In this document: positions 13,681 to 27,266 of the stretch, in pieces | Numbering within the stretch: position 1 is the stretch's first letter | How the letters are laid out: every line of letters starts with the position of its first letter | Assembly: GCF_021155775.2 (NCBI RefSeq) | Contig: NC_060232.1 | Coordinates: forward strand, 25,985,922-26,049,921 | Length of the DNA: 64,000 nt | Source: Neodiprion pinetum | Taxonomy: Eukaryota > Arthropoda > Insecta > Hymenoptera > Diprionidae | Direction: 5' to 3' | Made by a program: the position numbers and the translations under genes | The notes under the pieces: model-generated | Told to the model about the DNA's origin: nothing | Database searches by the model: none | What the model saw: the letters and a program-made list of their open reading frames with translations, nothing else

Positions 13681-14640
13681 GGCTTGGCGGCTGCTTCTAT
13701 TCCGTACGTTCGTGACGAGGCTCAATAATAATATTCTCAACTGCAAATAGAATCCGGATAGTTTTCTATCAATCTCTACGAATGCAGATAATAGCTGTAC
13801 ACTCCGTATATACGTATACGGGGAAATTGACCCCCTGGCTAAATTGCGGTCTTCTTGAATTCGGATCGCATGGCTCGACGAGTTTTACCTCTAACTTTGA
13901 AATTCTCATATTTTCTTGCCGCACGAACCGGACGGGATTCCCCGTTTCGTGTAACGTCGTTCGCACAAATCACACGCTAGAATAAAATATGTATATCTTT
14001 GCCGCTTTTCGAGGGCGTTTCAAGGGCATCGCAAATGCGCGTTGATAACAGTCAATTTTCGAAACTGCTTTCCTTGGTTTGATTGTAGACCTGTATTACG
14101 CACATAATCTACGATTCTCGGCACTTCTTCACTCCGTTTTGACATGTGATAGTCTACGTAATTTTTACCATTCGGATACTTGGATACATTTTGGTATAAT
14201 ATTCCAGACTTGAATTTGCTTCGTTTCTTTCAGAGATAAAAGTTTTCAAATCTGAATGTAAGATGCGAATGTAGAACCAAATTAAGTACAGGAATGATGG
14301 AATTCGTCTGGTAAATTCATTAAAATCAACTGCTAAATATCGAATCTTATGTAACCGCAAAACAGCCAACTCGTTCAATCATAAATCGTTGCTAAGTTTG
14401 AGCCATTAAGATTTGGCATACCTCTTTATCCGAAATTTAATTACTCCGACTTGGACCGCGATGAATCGAGAATAGTAATTATTTCAGCTCTGTAAGTATA
14501 CTTCGTTGAAGAAATATTGCTTGGAATTAGCATAAAACTCCAATCACTTTTTCAGCTTGCTGTGAAAGAAATTCCACTAAAAATGATAATTAAGTATAAA
14601 TAAAAAACAAAGTAATTCATACAATAATGAAAATCTATAC
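13681..14640. other. non-coding AT-rich stretch, no gene seen
   Basis: Short frames only, no repeat structure that I can recognise. Confidence 0.55.
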
Positions 14641-14648
14641 AGAAAAGA

Positions 14649-14781
14649 TTAAATTAGTGCGTGAAAGTTGGCGGACCTCTTTCAAGGTACGATGACTATA
14701 TGAAACGATAATGATAGAATTTGATTTATTTTTCAAGCTATTTTTCTGAAAAGGTCCGCCAAGTAGCGCTTAATAACTTAA
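14649..14781. mobile_element. small MITE bounded by TTAA
   Basis: The segment starts and ends with TTAA. The inner arms TTGGCGGACCTCTTTCA (left) and TTGGCGGACCTTTTCAG (reverse complement of right) are nearly identical. At about 133 bases with no coding capacity it looks like a non-autonomous DNA transposon remnant. TTAA is the piggyBac target site, but the TIR alone does not prove that family. Confidence 0.5.
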
Positions 14782-15135
14782 TTTTTTTTTTTTGGATTTT
14801 TATCAGTGTATAAATTATTTTATTTTTTAGCATCAAAAGTGCTTTTTAGAGAGATATCGCTACTTTTTGTCCAAAGTTGTGTGTTACTCGTTCTTTAGTA
14901 TTACGTATAAATTACTTTCGGTAGACATTCATTACTTCGAAATGCAGAGAATTATTTTGGATCAGTCATAGTTGTTTTACGACGGTTTCATCGCAGCATA
15001 GAGTTGATTCAAAGCTGCTACAGATTATCAAATCAAGTTTACCCGATTACATTAGCATAAACTTGGGCTGCGCAAGACTAGCTCCGCGTCTAGTCTCGTC
15101 GAGGGCTCCGCAATTTATGAAACCAATTTAAAATA

Positions 15136-15940
15136 ACACCGGCACACAAAAAAAATTGAGTAGAATGTGCATTTGACCGGACCTACCTACGGGTACGTAT
15201 TTTGGTCCGCTGAATCCGAATTCGAGGTCAGTTTGACCCCTACACCCCCAAAATTTCGAGAAAACTTCGAAAAACCGTAAAAATGATGAAAATCGGCAGT
15301 TTTAATGATAAAAAAAATTTTTTGGAACTAAACTAAGCGTGATTTTCATGTATTTCGATCTGCTGAATATGAATCGAAACTTTATTGAGACCAAGAGCCA
15401 TTTCAAATGTAAAAAAATCACACAAACCCTCCAAAATTCCGAAAAAATATAGTTTTCATGATAAAAAAACTTTTTCTGGTCCAATTCAGATAAAATTTTA
15501 TATCTTTTCATGTCTTCAATTCGCATCTTAATTTTTCCAGCTTTAGAGGGTGAATATTGAAGACATGAAAAGATATAAAATTTTATCTGAATTGGACCAG
15601 AAAAAGTTTTTTTATCATGAAAACTATATTTTTTCGGAATTTTGGAGGGTTTGTGTGATTTTTTTACATTTGAAATGGCTCTTGGTCTCAATAAAGTTTC
15701 GATTCATATTCAGCAGATCGAAATACATGAAAATCACGATTAGTTTAGTCCCAAAAAATTTTTTTTATCATTAAAACTGCCGATTTTCATCATTTTTACG
15801 GTTTTTCGAAGTTTTCTCGAAATTTTGGGGGTGTAGGGGTCAAACTGACCTCGAATTCGGATTCAGCGGACCAAAATACGTACCCGTAGGTAGGTCCGGT
15901 CAAATGCACATTCTACTCAATTTTTTTTGTGTGCCGGTGT
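15136..15940. mobile_element. near-perfect foldback element (385-bp inverted repeats)
   Basis: The left arm 15136-15520 and right arm 15556-15940 are reverse complements of identical length, separated by a 35-base spacer. I found only two mismatches (15326/15750 and 15337/15739), so the arms are over 99% identical. The ends read ACACCGGCACAC / GTGTGCCGGTGT. Each arm holds the same roughly 74-codon open frame, mirrored, and on the minus strand it continues through the spacer to 129 codons. The frame resembles no protein I know. The structure fits a foldback or MITE-like element inserted or homogenised recently. A transcript would form a very long hairpin. No clear target-site duplication was seen. 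Confidence 0.8.
15521..15555. other. spacer of the foldback element
   Basis: This 35-base loop is the only non-palindromic part of the element. Confidence 0.8.
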
Positions 15941-17568
15941 AATCAGTGTCCAAAAAATTTAAATATTGTTTACATTGTATCGAAACAATTCTTTTCATGA
16001 AATTTATAAATTTGTGCTGAGATTCATATTACTGACTTCTCTTGTTCGAAGCTTTATGTACTTTGTAACCCGGAAGATCAATTTACAATTGGCAAGACGC
16101 AATTTGATAGTTAGAATTTATCCACCTGACTATGTTCGATACACTGAGCACTCAGTGCTACGTACATCGCTATATACTTGAAATTTTCATCGATCGAGCT
16201 TATTTGCAGAGTTTCAAGCTACCCAAGATTCCGTAATTATTCGAACATTTATCACGGAATCTCTATGTCAACTCCGAATTGAGTTTTTGATAAAAGTTTA
16301 TCGATCAGAACACCAAGTAAATCTCGTTTCCGAATCAGGCACTATGAAATAAAAAATTTAGTTAACAAACGTCACATAGCTCAAGACTTGATCGTTGAAA
16401 GTTCCACAACATCAAGAGTAAACGTGTAAGAATTATCTCTAATCTTGTGAAGTTTTACTTCAAAGTGACCAACATTTAATTACACGGAAATCAATACTCA
16501 CGAAATTTTTCTGCTAAATTAGTATCGCTATAATTTTGCCGAAAGACTCGACTTTAAATTCTCAATGTGTAAAAGGTTCAAATATTCCTAAAGCGATATT
16601 ATAAAACTACTTTTGATGCACCTTAAAGTTGTACCTACAAACAAATCTATGGACAGATTCTACGATAATGGTCGAAGAGGCAACTCGCTTTGAAATCATC
16701 AACGACACTTCTCGAACAAGATACCAAGTTGCTGATACTTTACAAATTTGTGCTATCGACTGATTTTTGTTCTACGATGCATGATGAGCTCAGCGACGAA
16801 TTTTCTCGTGAAAACCTAATTACACAGAATGTAGATGTAGAATGTAGATGCTCATCGATATTAATAAATAAATAATTTATGTACACTCTCCTGGGTATAA
16901 AGAAATATATAGAAAACACAAGTAATGAAGCAGAATCCGATTTACATTCATTTTCAAGTTATAACGTACTTTCGAAAAGTTGCCGTAAGACAAAACATTG
17001 AAAATCGTAACAAATGACAACACATACGTGCGAAAGAGAATCGACAATTTATCGACCAAATCCAATACATTCAGACCAACATGATGACATGACTCACCTG
17101 TCGGCTTCACTTCACGTGTTTCACATTCAGCTCCAGCGGAACAGCTTCGTTCTTATTGACAAACTTTACCACAACACTCACATCAATTTTTGGCACACTT
17201 TTCGAGGCTGCCTTTTGGAACGCGACGTCGGTCGTAATTTTGCAAAAACAGAACTCGTACGAAGATAGGAAGAAGAATTGCAGAAAGATTTGGATCGCGT
17301 TAAACAGCACGAGCCACACCGCCAACGTGCCTCTGAGACAAGCTAGGAAGGGAAAAATAGCTTGAAATACCGGCGATCAGCTTCGAATTCTATCCTGAAC
17401 CGGCCTGTTCGGAAAACTTTTCAGCACTGACTCTGATAATGTTTCCGTCCGTTCATTCGTATCGGATGTCGCTACACGCAGCTGACGGATTGTTTACAAA
17501 ATTTAATCTTACATCGCATTACCGAGTTACGTTATTACCGACCGAGCCGAGCGATCGATTCGCGCTCT

Positions 17569-17584
17569 TATATATATATATATA
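17569..17584. repeat. (TA)n microsatellite
   Basis: Eight TA units. Confidence 0.85.
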
Positions 17585-20516
17585 GTTGTATGGCCTATGG
17601 CGTATAAGTACATAAAAAAATGACTGAAAATGACGAAAATTTTTTATCGAACCGACGATGCTGAAATATTACAACCGGAATATTTCGGCTCTTTGCGCAT
17701 CGATCGTTTTGATAAAGGGCTCAATTGAAAGCTCTGAAAATCTATAAACGTATGAAACTTGTCGGATGCAGAAATTCATGGTGAGAGGGGAGCAATATGT
17801 GATAATATTTTCGCCGGGTAGGCCAAAGGCTTCCGTTCTCGGTAAAAGATCGTGCGTCGGCTCGGCGCGGTGTTTATGTTTATTTTTAACGAATGTTTCT
17901 TTTTAAACAAGCTTGGTTAGATCGGCTACCGCCGATTACGACGATTGACAATGATTTGATCAGCCTGGCCGTGCAGCCGTGCGACGTTCATCCAGTTACC
18001 ACTGTTTTCAAACTACGATTCACTATGAAATCAAGTCTGCATAAATGAGAAATATCGCTTCTATTTCTTTATCTTATTTCTCGATCCATCGGTTTCTCGG
18101 CTGCCAAAATCATGACTTGCTAATAACCTCATTGCCGAATAATCTACACCGTAATTATACACATTGAAACCTTTAATATGAATTATTTTTCTTACCTCGC
18201 TAAAATCAAGTTTCATCAAAATTTTTATCCAACTACGCGATGATATTAAAAGAGAAATAAACGATACAAGTGCAAGTATATTAACATTTGTGAGACGAAA
18301 AATGAGCAAGTTTGTAAATTTTCGAGACGTCGCGACGCGAGTCGTAAAGTAGAGTGAACAAAAATGAAACTCTCTCCACGCCTCGACGTCACGACGTCTC
18401 AGCGTCTTACAATGCTGCGATCTCTTGTCCGCCCGCCCCCGCATTAGAATGAATAACTTCCAATACGGAAATGCTGGATCGCGGAGAGATCGCGTCTAGC
18501 TGTATATACGCTGCAGGCAGCTGTGCACGTTATGCGATCGGAGACGAGCTTCGTTTAAATTGAAATATTTAATAATACAAACGTAAACGTGGACTCGATG
18601 TAGCGGCAGCCCTGCAGCCAGTAATCGTGTGCAACGGATGCAGCAGCAGTCCAGTGACCACGTGAATTTTAACTCAAAGCAATCAACGAAATCCCGTACA
18701 TTCGAAACGTCGAGTTAAATTGTCTGCGGAGTGCGGCACATTCAGCCAGCAAGCTCGATTCCACAAGCGTGATGATAATATCATTATAATGACGAAAAAT
18801 GAGCTCTCCGCGATGCCTCCTAATGGCGAGGATCGGCGTCGGTGATGGTGGTGGTAATAATTAATTCGTGAAAAATTAAAACTTTGCCGATTGCATCTCG
18901 TCTCGCAGGTTACGTTTCTCTTCTTGTGTATTATACCTACGTATATTCGTACGTACGTACCTCGGCATTTGCGCGTCTATACCTAAGGTGGTCTTCTCTC
19001 ACCGCTTCGGATGGGTATAATAACGTTTTGTACGCCTGCTCTGCGCTTGTGTGTAATGCGGCTATGAACGGCGGCCGCGATGTGTACTCGAGATTATAGA
19101 GAAATGTCATTAGAACGTTGAAAACAGTTCCGCCGTCGTGCAGCCCGTGTCATCAGCGTGCGAACGCGGGGGCGAGAGAACGAAATAGAGGGAAATACGA
19201 GGGTCAGGAGAGCGTCGGGAACTATTAACCTCCCCCCCCCCGTATTCCCTAGTTTTAACCTGAGCATATTTTCTTTAACGTTACGTGTAATTATATCGCA
19301 GGTTTCTCTTCGTGGCTCCAATGCTTGATGACGGATGATATTCGAATGATGCCGTTGCGGTGCGGTTATATCGTTTTGCTCATCTGTCGTACCGACATTA
19401 ACCGATTCTCTGCATGTTTTCAAAACTATTTTCAAAATCTTTCAAAATCAAAATATTTCCCTATCGCAGTATTGATGATATGTCGGTAGGTTTCTCAGTT
19501 TTACCGCAAACACTATTATTATTGTTGTTATTATTTTTCTATTCGCATCAGGATTTAGCAGACTCCGAATGATTTAGCTGGTTATTCCTCTGTTACGGTA
19601 AATGAATTGGATTCACTCCATTTGTTCATCGTTCTATCGATTCAAAGATCTGCTCGTCGAATCGGCAAATAATTGGCCTGCTTCAGCTGTAAATAATTAG
19701 ACAGTTGGTCCTTTTTCTACTTCTTGAAAAAACTGGAACCAACGTGAATGTTACGACATTTGTTTTTGTTTCACTTTAAAATCGGTGGAATTCAAGCTGT
19801 GAACTTTCAACATTGGAAATCACTAGGAAGATAGTAACGATTTCGAAGTGTAATATCTAAGTAAAGAACCCTCCGGTTTAATCCATTCAGATTGGTGCTT
19901 TATAATCAACCTTTGTTTCGGGTTTCTGAAGAATCAACTATACTTATACAGGTATCGTTTCAACTCCGAAACAATATCGCAGTTGTACCGCAGAAGTATA
20001 GTATAATAGAGAAAAAGTAAACGTAGTGTAAAAAAGATGAATTATAATGAAATGGAGGTATAACTGATGAATTTCATCGATAAAGTATGAAAACGGAGAA
20101 AGAAATTCCATCGGTGTTTTATCTCAGAGCGCAAGATACCGTGAAGAATTGTCAATTTTCTGCAGACGAATTTTAAAAACGGTATATAAAGAACAGAAAG
20201 AAAAAACATGTGGCTAAGAACATAGAGAGAGAGAGAGAGGGAGATCCAGCGAGTAAATATGACGAAAACCGATTCATCTACCTATATCTATCAATCTATA
20301 TCGCGGCACATGCATACCGCATACGTTGCACATTCATACAATAACATAGCCTAGTCGCGCGCTAGCTCATCAAGGTATCACACTTTACAGGTATGGAGCG
20401 TAAAATATAAAAGCAATTCGTGTGTGGCCCGGAGATAGTATAGCCTGTTCTTGGGCTCGCGCGGCAGTAGTCGGTTCCCTTTGATGTTCCGCCGCACCGC
20501 GATGGTGGGGGTTTCC

Positions 20517-20579
20517 CTGCTTCTTCCTCCTCCTCCTCATCCTCCTCCTTCTCCTTTTCCTCCTCTTCCTCCTCTTCCG
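20517..20579. repeat. TCC/TTC-rich pyrimidine tract
   Basis: Imperfect TCC and TTC units run for about 60 bases. They generate the Arg/Lys-rich minus-strand frame (20385-20753), which is therefore not a gene. Confidence 0.85.
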
Positions 20580-22689
20580 CCCCATGCGCTCGCCCATTAC
20601 GCTTTTACGTTGTAAGTATAGCGCGCACCCCGAGCGCCATGCTACGACCCGAGTCATATTTTCCGTGCTCTGATATGCCCTCCATATGCCTCGTGTATAG
20701 GCACTACACGTTACCTTGGTCGTACTCTCTTCGGCCTGTGCGTAAAAACGCATCCTCGAGAATTACCCTGCGACGTGTCATTGGAGCATCCCATTGAAAG
20801 GGGACGGAATAACGCCACGCGCCGCGTGGTTAAATTTTCAACATTTTTAAGCATTTCATTGTGTCCTTTTACCTGTAGTATTACAGTCTTGACCCGGCGG
20901 GTGAATTATGCGGATGCAGTTTAACCCACGACGGTTACTTACGTTCAATTAGATTCGTACAGTTATACGGACACGCATGCGATGCACTTACGTATGCCCA
21001 TTGTTACGTATTCTTCGACTCTTTACGGACTTGGGTACCCATACATTATTGAAGAACGGTCCCTTCGTGTCGTCGAGTTAGCTTGACTTTCATGTTACGT
21101 TTAACTGAAAATTATGCGGGAAAGAGTGGAATTTACGTAGATTCTCGAGAATCGACCGATACCGATGAGAATACTGAACATCGTCCGGCACTCGTTAAAT
21201 TACAACAGAACATATTCCGTTTGTGCTGTGAAAATTGGAAAAAACAGTTTGATAACTCGTAACGACGAATCGAAAGCTACCGAATTATTGAGTAAGAAGC
21301 TTCTTTTCTCTTTGCTCGATTACTCATTTCGCAAGACGTTCTATTTCCTGGAGAGATATCGCGTCGCACACCAAGTTTGTAACCCCCAATCACCAATCAC
21401 CCCGTTCATGCGAATACTCTTGTCCATTTTCCATTCACTGTACACTCTGTAACATTCTCAAAAGGAAAAGAAACGGTTGCCTCGATTGTCGTTAGCTTCG
21501 GGAATGTCATGATCCATTAGCATAGCTAAATGTCACTCGATTATACATTTCAATACGATACAGTGACTCGGCAAAAGGATCGTAAAGAACAGGGACTTCT
21601 ACCACTTGTGCGTGCAGGCACAGCTTTCCCAATTTTCAGCACGCTGAAGACACGTGTGAAACTTTGCCGAGTGGTATTATTTTTACGCGTACGTTGAAGA
21701 CATCGGTAGAGGCAACGACGTACCACAAGTACATGGTGACGCTACGCCTACCTACGACGGAGCCGTGATTCCCGTCGATTTAAGGGAGTAACAAAGTCAT
21801 CCAGAGAGTCGGTATATGGCTGGGGCATAATAGGGGGACAGGCTCAAGTGGGTATGCGTGCGGACATAATGGTGAAGCGACTGCGGTGTGACCATTAGAG
21901 AGAATCCCCTAACCTCGACAATATGAAATCATGGTGTATTGAGCCGAGTGTATACAGCCTCCGGCACGCCCTGTCCGTGACGAATTCTCCGGGTGGTGAC
22001 TGTGTCACCAGGCTCGTAGACGGAGAAATTCGTCTACCCTCCATCGTAGTTTTCGGGCGAGAGTTCATTGTTGGCAACTGGGCGGACGACACGGTGTGGC
22101 AAATTGATATCGGCACACGCTAGAAAATTCATGAAGAGCCGGGCAGGCCTGAAAGGAAGTTATACGTGGCGTTGGCTGCCTTTTCCCCAGCCATCGGCCC
22201 CACTCTAGACTCCCGCGGATCCCCGTGAAAAGAGAATTTCGTTGAAACTGCTCGATTATATACCTCCGGACCTGCAAAAACTGATGTAAAGTTAATGGAC
22301 CCCGAATAGAGCGGTGACTTACAACTACTAAATCCCAAGGCTCTTATTGCCCGAGGTAAGACTAACGCGTACCTATTAGAAAAACTTACAAGAGCTTGGA
22401 GATATTCTCGTATTCCGTGTTGCGATTAGACGTGTACGGATATGGTCAGATGTCACGACGTCAAACTAGCTCCGCGAACTGTGTCGGAACCCACGAACGT
22501 ATCGTGGCTATAAATCTTTCACGTGAATAGATGCGTTAATTGTCCCGACAAATCACGCATCGCGCTGCAGGGGTGACTTCGTAATATGCAGGGGACGAAA
22601 GCTACCCTCTCTAACTGCACCCTACCGAACGAAGATCGAGGAAAGAAAAAATAAAAAAAATCCATCGAGTGCAGCTTGTCTTCGTAATT

Positions 22690-23890
22690 TAATGAACTGT
22701 GCGCTCACTGCGCTAACGTATGGTTTTCACGAACGAGTTGTTAGACGAAGTGTTTGTACGACACGAGTGTGCGGCTTGTGCGGTAGGTGCAAGGCGTACG
22801 TGCAGCCGAGACGACGTAACGCGACGACACAACCACCCATCCCGTATTATCATGTTAATATATTAGCCCTGTGTTACGACCTGACATCGTGCCTGCATCG
22901 CAAAGTCATTCCGGCGTGACGGTTTAATAACTGCAACGTGGGGGCGAGCAGTTGGGCTTATTTAAACACGGAGGTGAGTGTATCTCGTTGCATTTATTGC
23001 AGAAGTTTCTGGATCAGCATCGGACCGATGACGCGGTGGTTCGTAACGCGCGGTGTGGTTACCTGATGTCTGTAATGTTTGATCGGTAATTCTGCACTCG
23101 TACGAGTAGTTGTTTTCAAAGGAAAGTTGCGCCAGAAACGACATTGACGTTGTTACGTGTAACGGAGGTGAATCGACTTGACGGGTGGGTATGTTTCCCG
23201 GTTCGTGCTGCACCCGAACGCGATATGGAAATTTGAAAGCGTTCGAAAAGAAGGTGGAAAAACACAGTAAAAGCAAAAAATCGAAACGATTCGAGCTGTA
23301 CGGCGCAAGGAACCTCCGGGCCAAACAGCAGATGTTTGCTGCTAACAGCGCTAACAGGGTTTTAATTCGGCCCATTAGAGCACCGTGGTCCTTCATTTCA
23401 TTACGTACCGGTCTAGCATTACATCGTTATCTCGAGATTCCGATCTGTATTCAGGAATTCAAACCACTCGTTTGCGTAACCAGCGGATGTGTTTTTGAAC
23501 CCGCAATTGTTTTGTGCCGCGAAGCATCACGCATGCACGATGGTCGTCGACGTCGTGGCGTACGAGGTATACCAACGTTTCCTTGGAGCCGACGAGATAT
23601 CGGCTTCCGTCGCACACGCGTATCTTCGATCCGGTCACTTCGACGATCGGTGACGCGAAAAATCTCGGTCTTCGCTCGGCAAACGATCGTCTCGAGTTCC
23701 TACATCCGTTCCGGAAATCCCAGAAATTTTTCACAAAGTTGTTTATCTCGAACGCGGCGACGATTTTTCTCACAAATCTCGTCTTCGGATGCAAATGAAT
23801 GGATGTCGACGAGGTCTTGGCTGCAGGCGTGTTGGGATTTTTGTTATCGCAAATCGATTAGCCCCACCAACAAGGCCCGTAAATAGAGAC
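22690..23890. other. CpG-rich segment with overlapping chance frames
   Basis: A + frame of 233 codons (23185-23886) overlaps other + and minus frames of 94-144 codons in the same DNA. All are rich in Arg, Ser and Thr, as expected from CpG-rich sequence with few stops. No domain, signal peptide or conserved motif is visible. The long frame is worth a transcript check but I do not call it. Confidence 0.35.
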
Positions 23891-26800
23891 CCTGGTCCCC
23901 GGTCGTTCCAGCTGGATCGAGGATCTCTGCAGCTCCGTTACAAATAACAGAAACTAACGAGTACAATAGAGAAGCGTGTCGAAATTTTATAGAGTCCCTG
24001 TATACCGGGAGGAAAGGGCGCGCCGCACCGAGGCACAAAAGTCTCTGTCAAATCCATTATTTGAAATCGATTCACCGCAATCGAGATTTCACGTGGTATA
24101 AGGATGTCTGGAGAATTGCCATGCCCTACCTGCTAAATAAATACACACTGGAATTCGAATGAAGCTATAACAGGGGTTCGAAATGGAAACGTTCCTGTGT
24201 TCGCAGCGGGCTTTCACACCCATATGTACAAATATTCACCTACATGCGATTTTACGTAGAATAGAGAGGCTGATTGGCTTTGTATTCCTGTTCAACTTAA
24301 ACGCGCTCTCGCTTTTCGTTCATGTATAATGTACAGACGTTAAGCCGCTTCGTTTTACTCGGCGAAATCGATTAGCTTTTCTTCTTTCCGTATATCCCGC
24401 GCAAGTTTACCGCTCCGCAGAAGTAGACCCAAGGGATGCCGGAGGGAAATTACTCCGGATAAAATATTTCTAGGTAATTGTACCGTCGCCATTTCTCCTT
24501 TTCTTCCATCGAACGAACTGCAGCTCCATTACCAAGGATCGTCAATTTTTATCCACTGAACTCGACGGTATAATAAAACGGGTTGTTTGAAGTACTTGAC
24601 GTTACTGAAGGCGGGTCAATTTTCCGCTGAACCCGAAGTTTCACAGTCGAGCTCATGGTTTCTAATTAATTCAGTATGTTACAGACCTCGGCAACGATTC
24701 AAAGTTTTCTAGTACGCCCTGAACGTCCGTGTATCCTACTCGAGTCTAGGAACAGTCGCGAAGAGTTCATTGATAAAAACCTTGTCGTTGACTAGACCGA
24801 AAGAGATGAAGCAAAAGGAGAAGAAGGAGAAGGGAAAGAACGAAAGAGAAAAAAAGCACACTAATTCTAATCTTGGCATGTAGGTACCTACACGTATAAC
24901 GCGCTTAAGATCGGGCTGTCGACAATGCCGTTCGTGCGTATCAAGGGATCATGTACAGTGCGTGCCTACCTTAGTGTCCGTAGACACGTCTAACCCGAGT
25001 GACCGCCGTTGGATAAAAACATGGTGGCTATGAATAATTGAATTTTGTAATCAAAACAATGACGCGAAGCGCGTGTAAGCTGGTTAGCCGGTGTAACAAA
25101 TTGGGAATCGATTTACCTATGGCCTCTCTCCCTCGGGAGCATTTCTCCGGGAGTCGGCTACCGTTTCACGATGCGAGTATGTACAAGGTATAGGAAAGGG
25201 AGACTCTCGGTCCACGGGAGAACTATCGAAAGGATCGCTCGCGTAGAAGTCGCTTGAAACTTTTCAGGGGTGAGCCAGAGATGCCTGAAACTGTGTCTAA
25301 ACGGAATTCAATTACGGAGTCTGTTCCACCTGGTAGCTCGCCGAGATCCAGTCAGGGCGCGGAAGGATTCTATCGTGGATACGTATATACGTGTGTATAA
25401 TATAACACGTAAGCGAATCGATGCTCAATCGAACGGAAATGTTGACGCTCAATAAAATCTTTTTTTAAGATAGATTTTTTGAAAGATAGTGACAAATCGT
25501 TTCACATACCCGATACCTGTACCCGGCTGGGTGTGATGCGCAAGGGCCGAGAAAGTAACGCCTTTCTTGTAATATATATTTGAAAAGTTTTCAATGGAAA
25601 AAAGATAACCTCGATACCTCGCGCGAGAAAATGCAGTGATGTAACAAGAAAACTCGTCCTATTCTTCATATTTTCCTCCCTTCTATATGTATGGACCACA
25701 TTTTAAAGTTTCGTTTTCGTCGACGATGATCGAGTCGATTTTTTTCGTTCTTCAAACCGATACGTAATCCGAGACCGTTGAAGTAACGATGGTTGTTCGG
25801 TATTTGGCTTGCGGTATTCGTCGAGCTTTTGAGGACAAAGCAGGAAAGATCAATTTCCCACGTTGTATCAATTCTTGGAAAAAAAATCCTCGCAGTCATT
25901 TCGCCGTCAATACAACGACCTTCATCGACTGTATGTAGCAAAATTTCCTAACAATGTTCAAAGTGCGAAGGATAATATATTTCAAGACATTTAGCGGCGT
26001 ATTCGAGGTTCATTTATCTTCGTCACTGATATAGTTATTGAAAATTCATGCCACGCAAAGAAACGATTTCCGACGAAGCGTACCTTTGATCTTTGGAACT
26101 ATAACGTTACACGCAATTTGGAACTTGCGTTAAAAGTTTCCCAGTTGCCGGACGAACTTCATTGCCAAATATTGCCAGGAATCACTGCTAAGATCGAAAA
26201 TGAATTAGTTACTTCGAACGGAACGCGTATGCATAAAAAAATCTGCTTATTTCGAGTTTTTTCGAAATGCAGTTTCGCTCGAAGGGCTCAGGAGTTCGTT
26301 CGAATTTTCCAACAACGACCGAACGGTTTCGATTTTGTGTTTCGCATTGTTTCCCATTTCTGCTTCTACCGATCTTCTCAACTTTTCGCTTCGTCCCGAA
26401 GCGGCAGATCGTAGAGCGACGCGTGGCTAATACACGGAATAGTAACCGACACCTTTTACTTCAGGTCCGGTCCACAAGAGCCAATCGTTTGTCCGATTGG
26501 TCCCGGCTATCGGCGAGCATTGTTCAATTTTTGAAAAATCGTGCTTCGACTGTTTCTTGACCGCCGACCAACAAAAGAGAGCTAACAACCTCTCAGGGTG
26601 GCCGAAGCCCATTCCTCGGCTAACTAGAGTTTGATCCTGGAAGGTAGAATCAGAGAGGTTGACGGCTGCGGGAAGGAGGTTCAAAGCAGTGGCAACGATC
26701 CTCCGACACCGACGTCCGCAAAAAATAATTCCGAAGACCGTGGCTCCTCGTGACGGAAACGCATCGCATCGCGCCGCGTGCCAATAAACGCCCTCAGACG

Positions 26801-27260
26801 AACCCTGAGTGTGGGGGGCAAGCCTCACGGGGTGATCACCTTAATTCGGGTCCTTAATTTGAAAGTCAGCCGAGGCGGCGTGGTGGCTCAGTTAGTTAAC
26901 GCCTCTCTGTGTTTGCCCAAAAAGGTCGTCTATGTCTGTTTGTATTTACCGTCGATGTTGATGCAAGGATTTCCCAGCGTGTTACGTGCCAAATAGTTAT
27001 GCATCTATTTACCTATACGTGTACTGTAAAAATTTAAAACGGTACATCTGCTTGCAAAAAATTTCGCCGATTAAGTGTAATTGAACGGAAACAATTATGG
27101 TTAGATTTATCACTATTCTGCATATATTTCAATAAAAACGTTAGAATTCCTCTTTGGACGAGATATTTTCCGTCAACTGTCCTAAATTCTAGTCGTGACT
27201 AAAAAATGTTCCTACTGTTTTTGAGAAGACTCGTCGTTCCATATTCACCTGATATTCTTA
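23891..27260. other. non-coding region, no gene seen
   Basis: Mixed composition, with short frames only. It includes a possible tRNA-SINE fragment near 26874. Confidence 0.55.
26874..26910 (+). repeat. possible 5' fragment of a tRNA-derived SINE
   Basis: GTGGTGGCTCAGTTAGTTAACG closely resembles the D-arm and RNA polymerase III A box of a tRNA (TGGCTCAGTTAGT, 26884-26896). No matching B box or cloverleaf follows, so it is not a functional tRNA. A truncated or degraded SINE head would explain it; chance is the alternative. Confidence 0.3.
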
Positions 27261-27266
27261 TTCCGT

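Larger units (their letters stand above)
15941..22000. other. non-coding region, no gene seen
   Basis: AT-rich up to about 18.3 kb, then mixed. It contains a TA tract (17569-17584), a GA tract near 20226 and a pyrimidine tract (20517-20579). Frames of up to 127 codons lack domain character. Confidence 0.55.

Noticed and set aside
26626..26640. AGAGTTTGATCCTGG, identical to the start of bacterial 16S rRNA
   Set aside because: The match ends after 15 bases and the sequence that follows is not 16S-like, so it is a coincidence and not an rRNA fragment.
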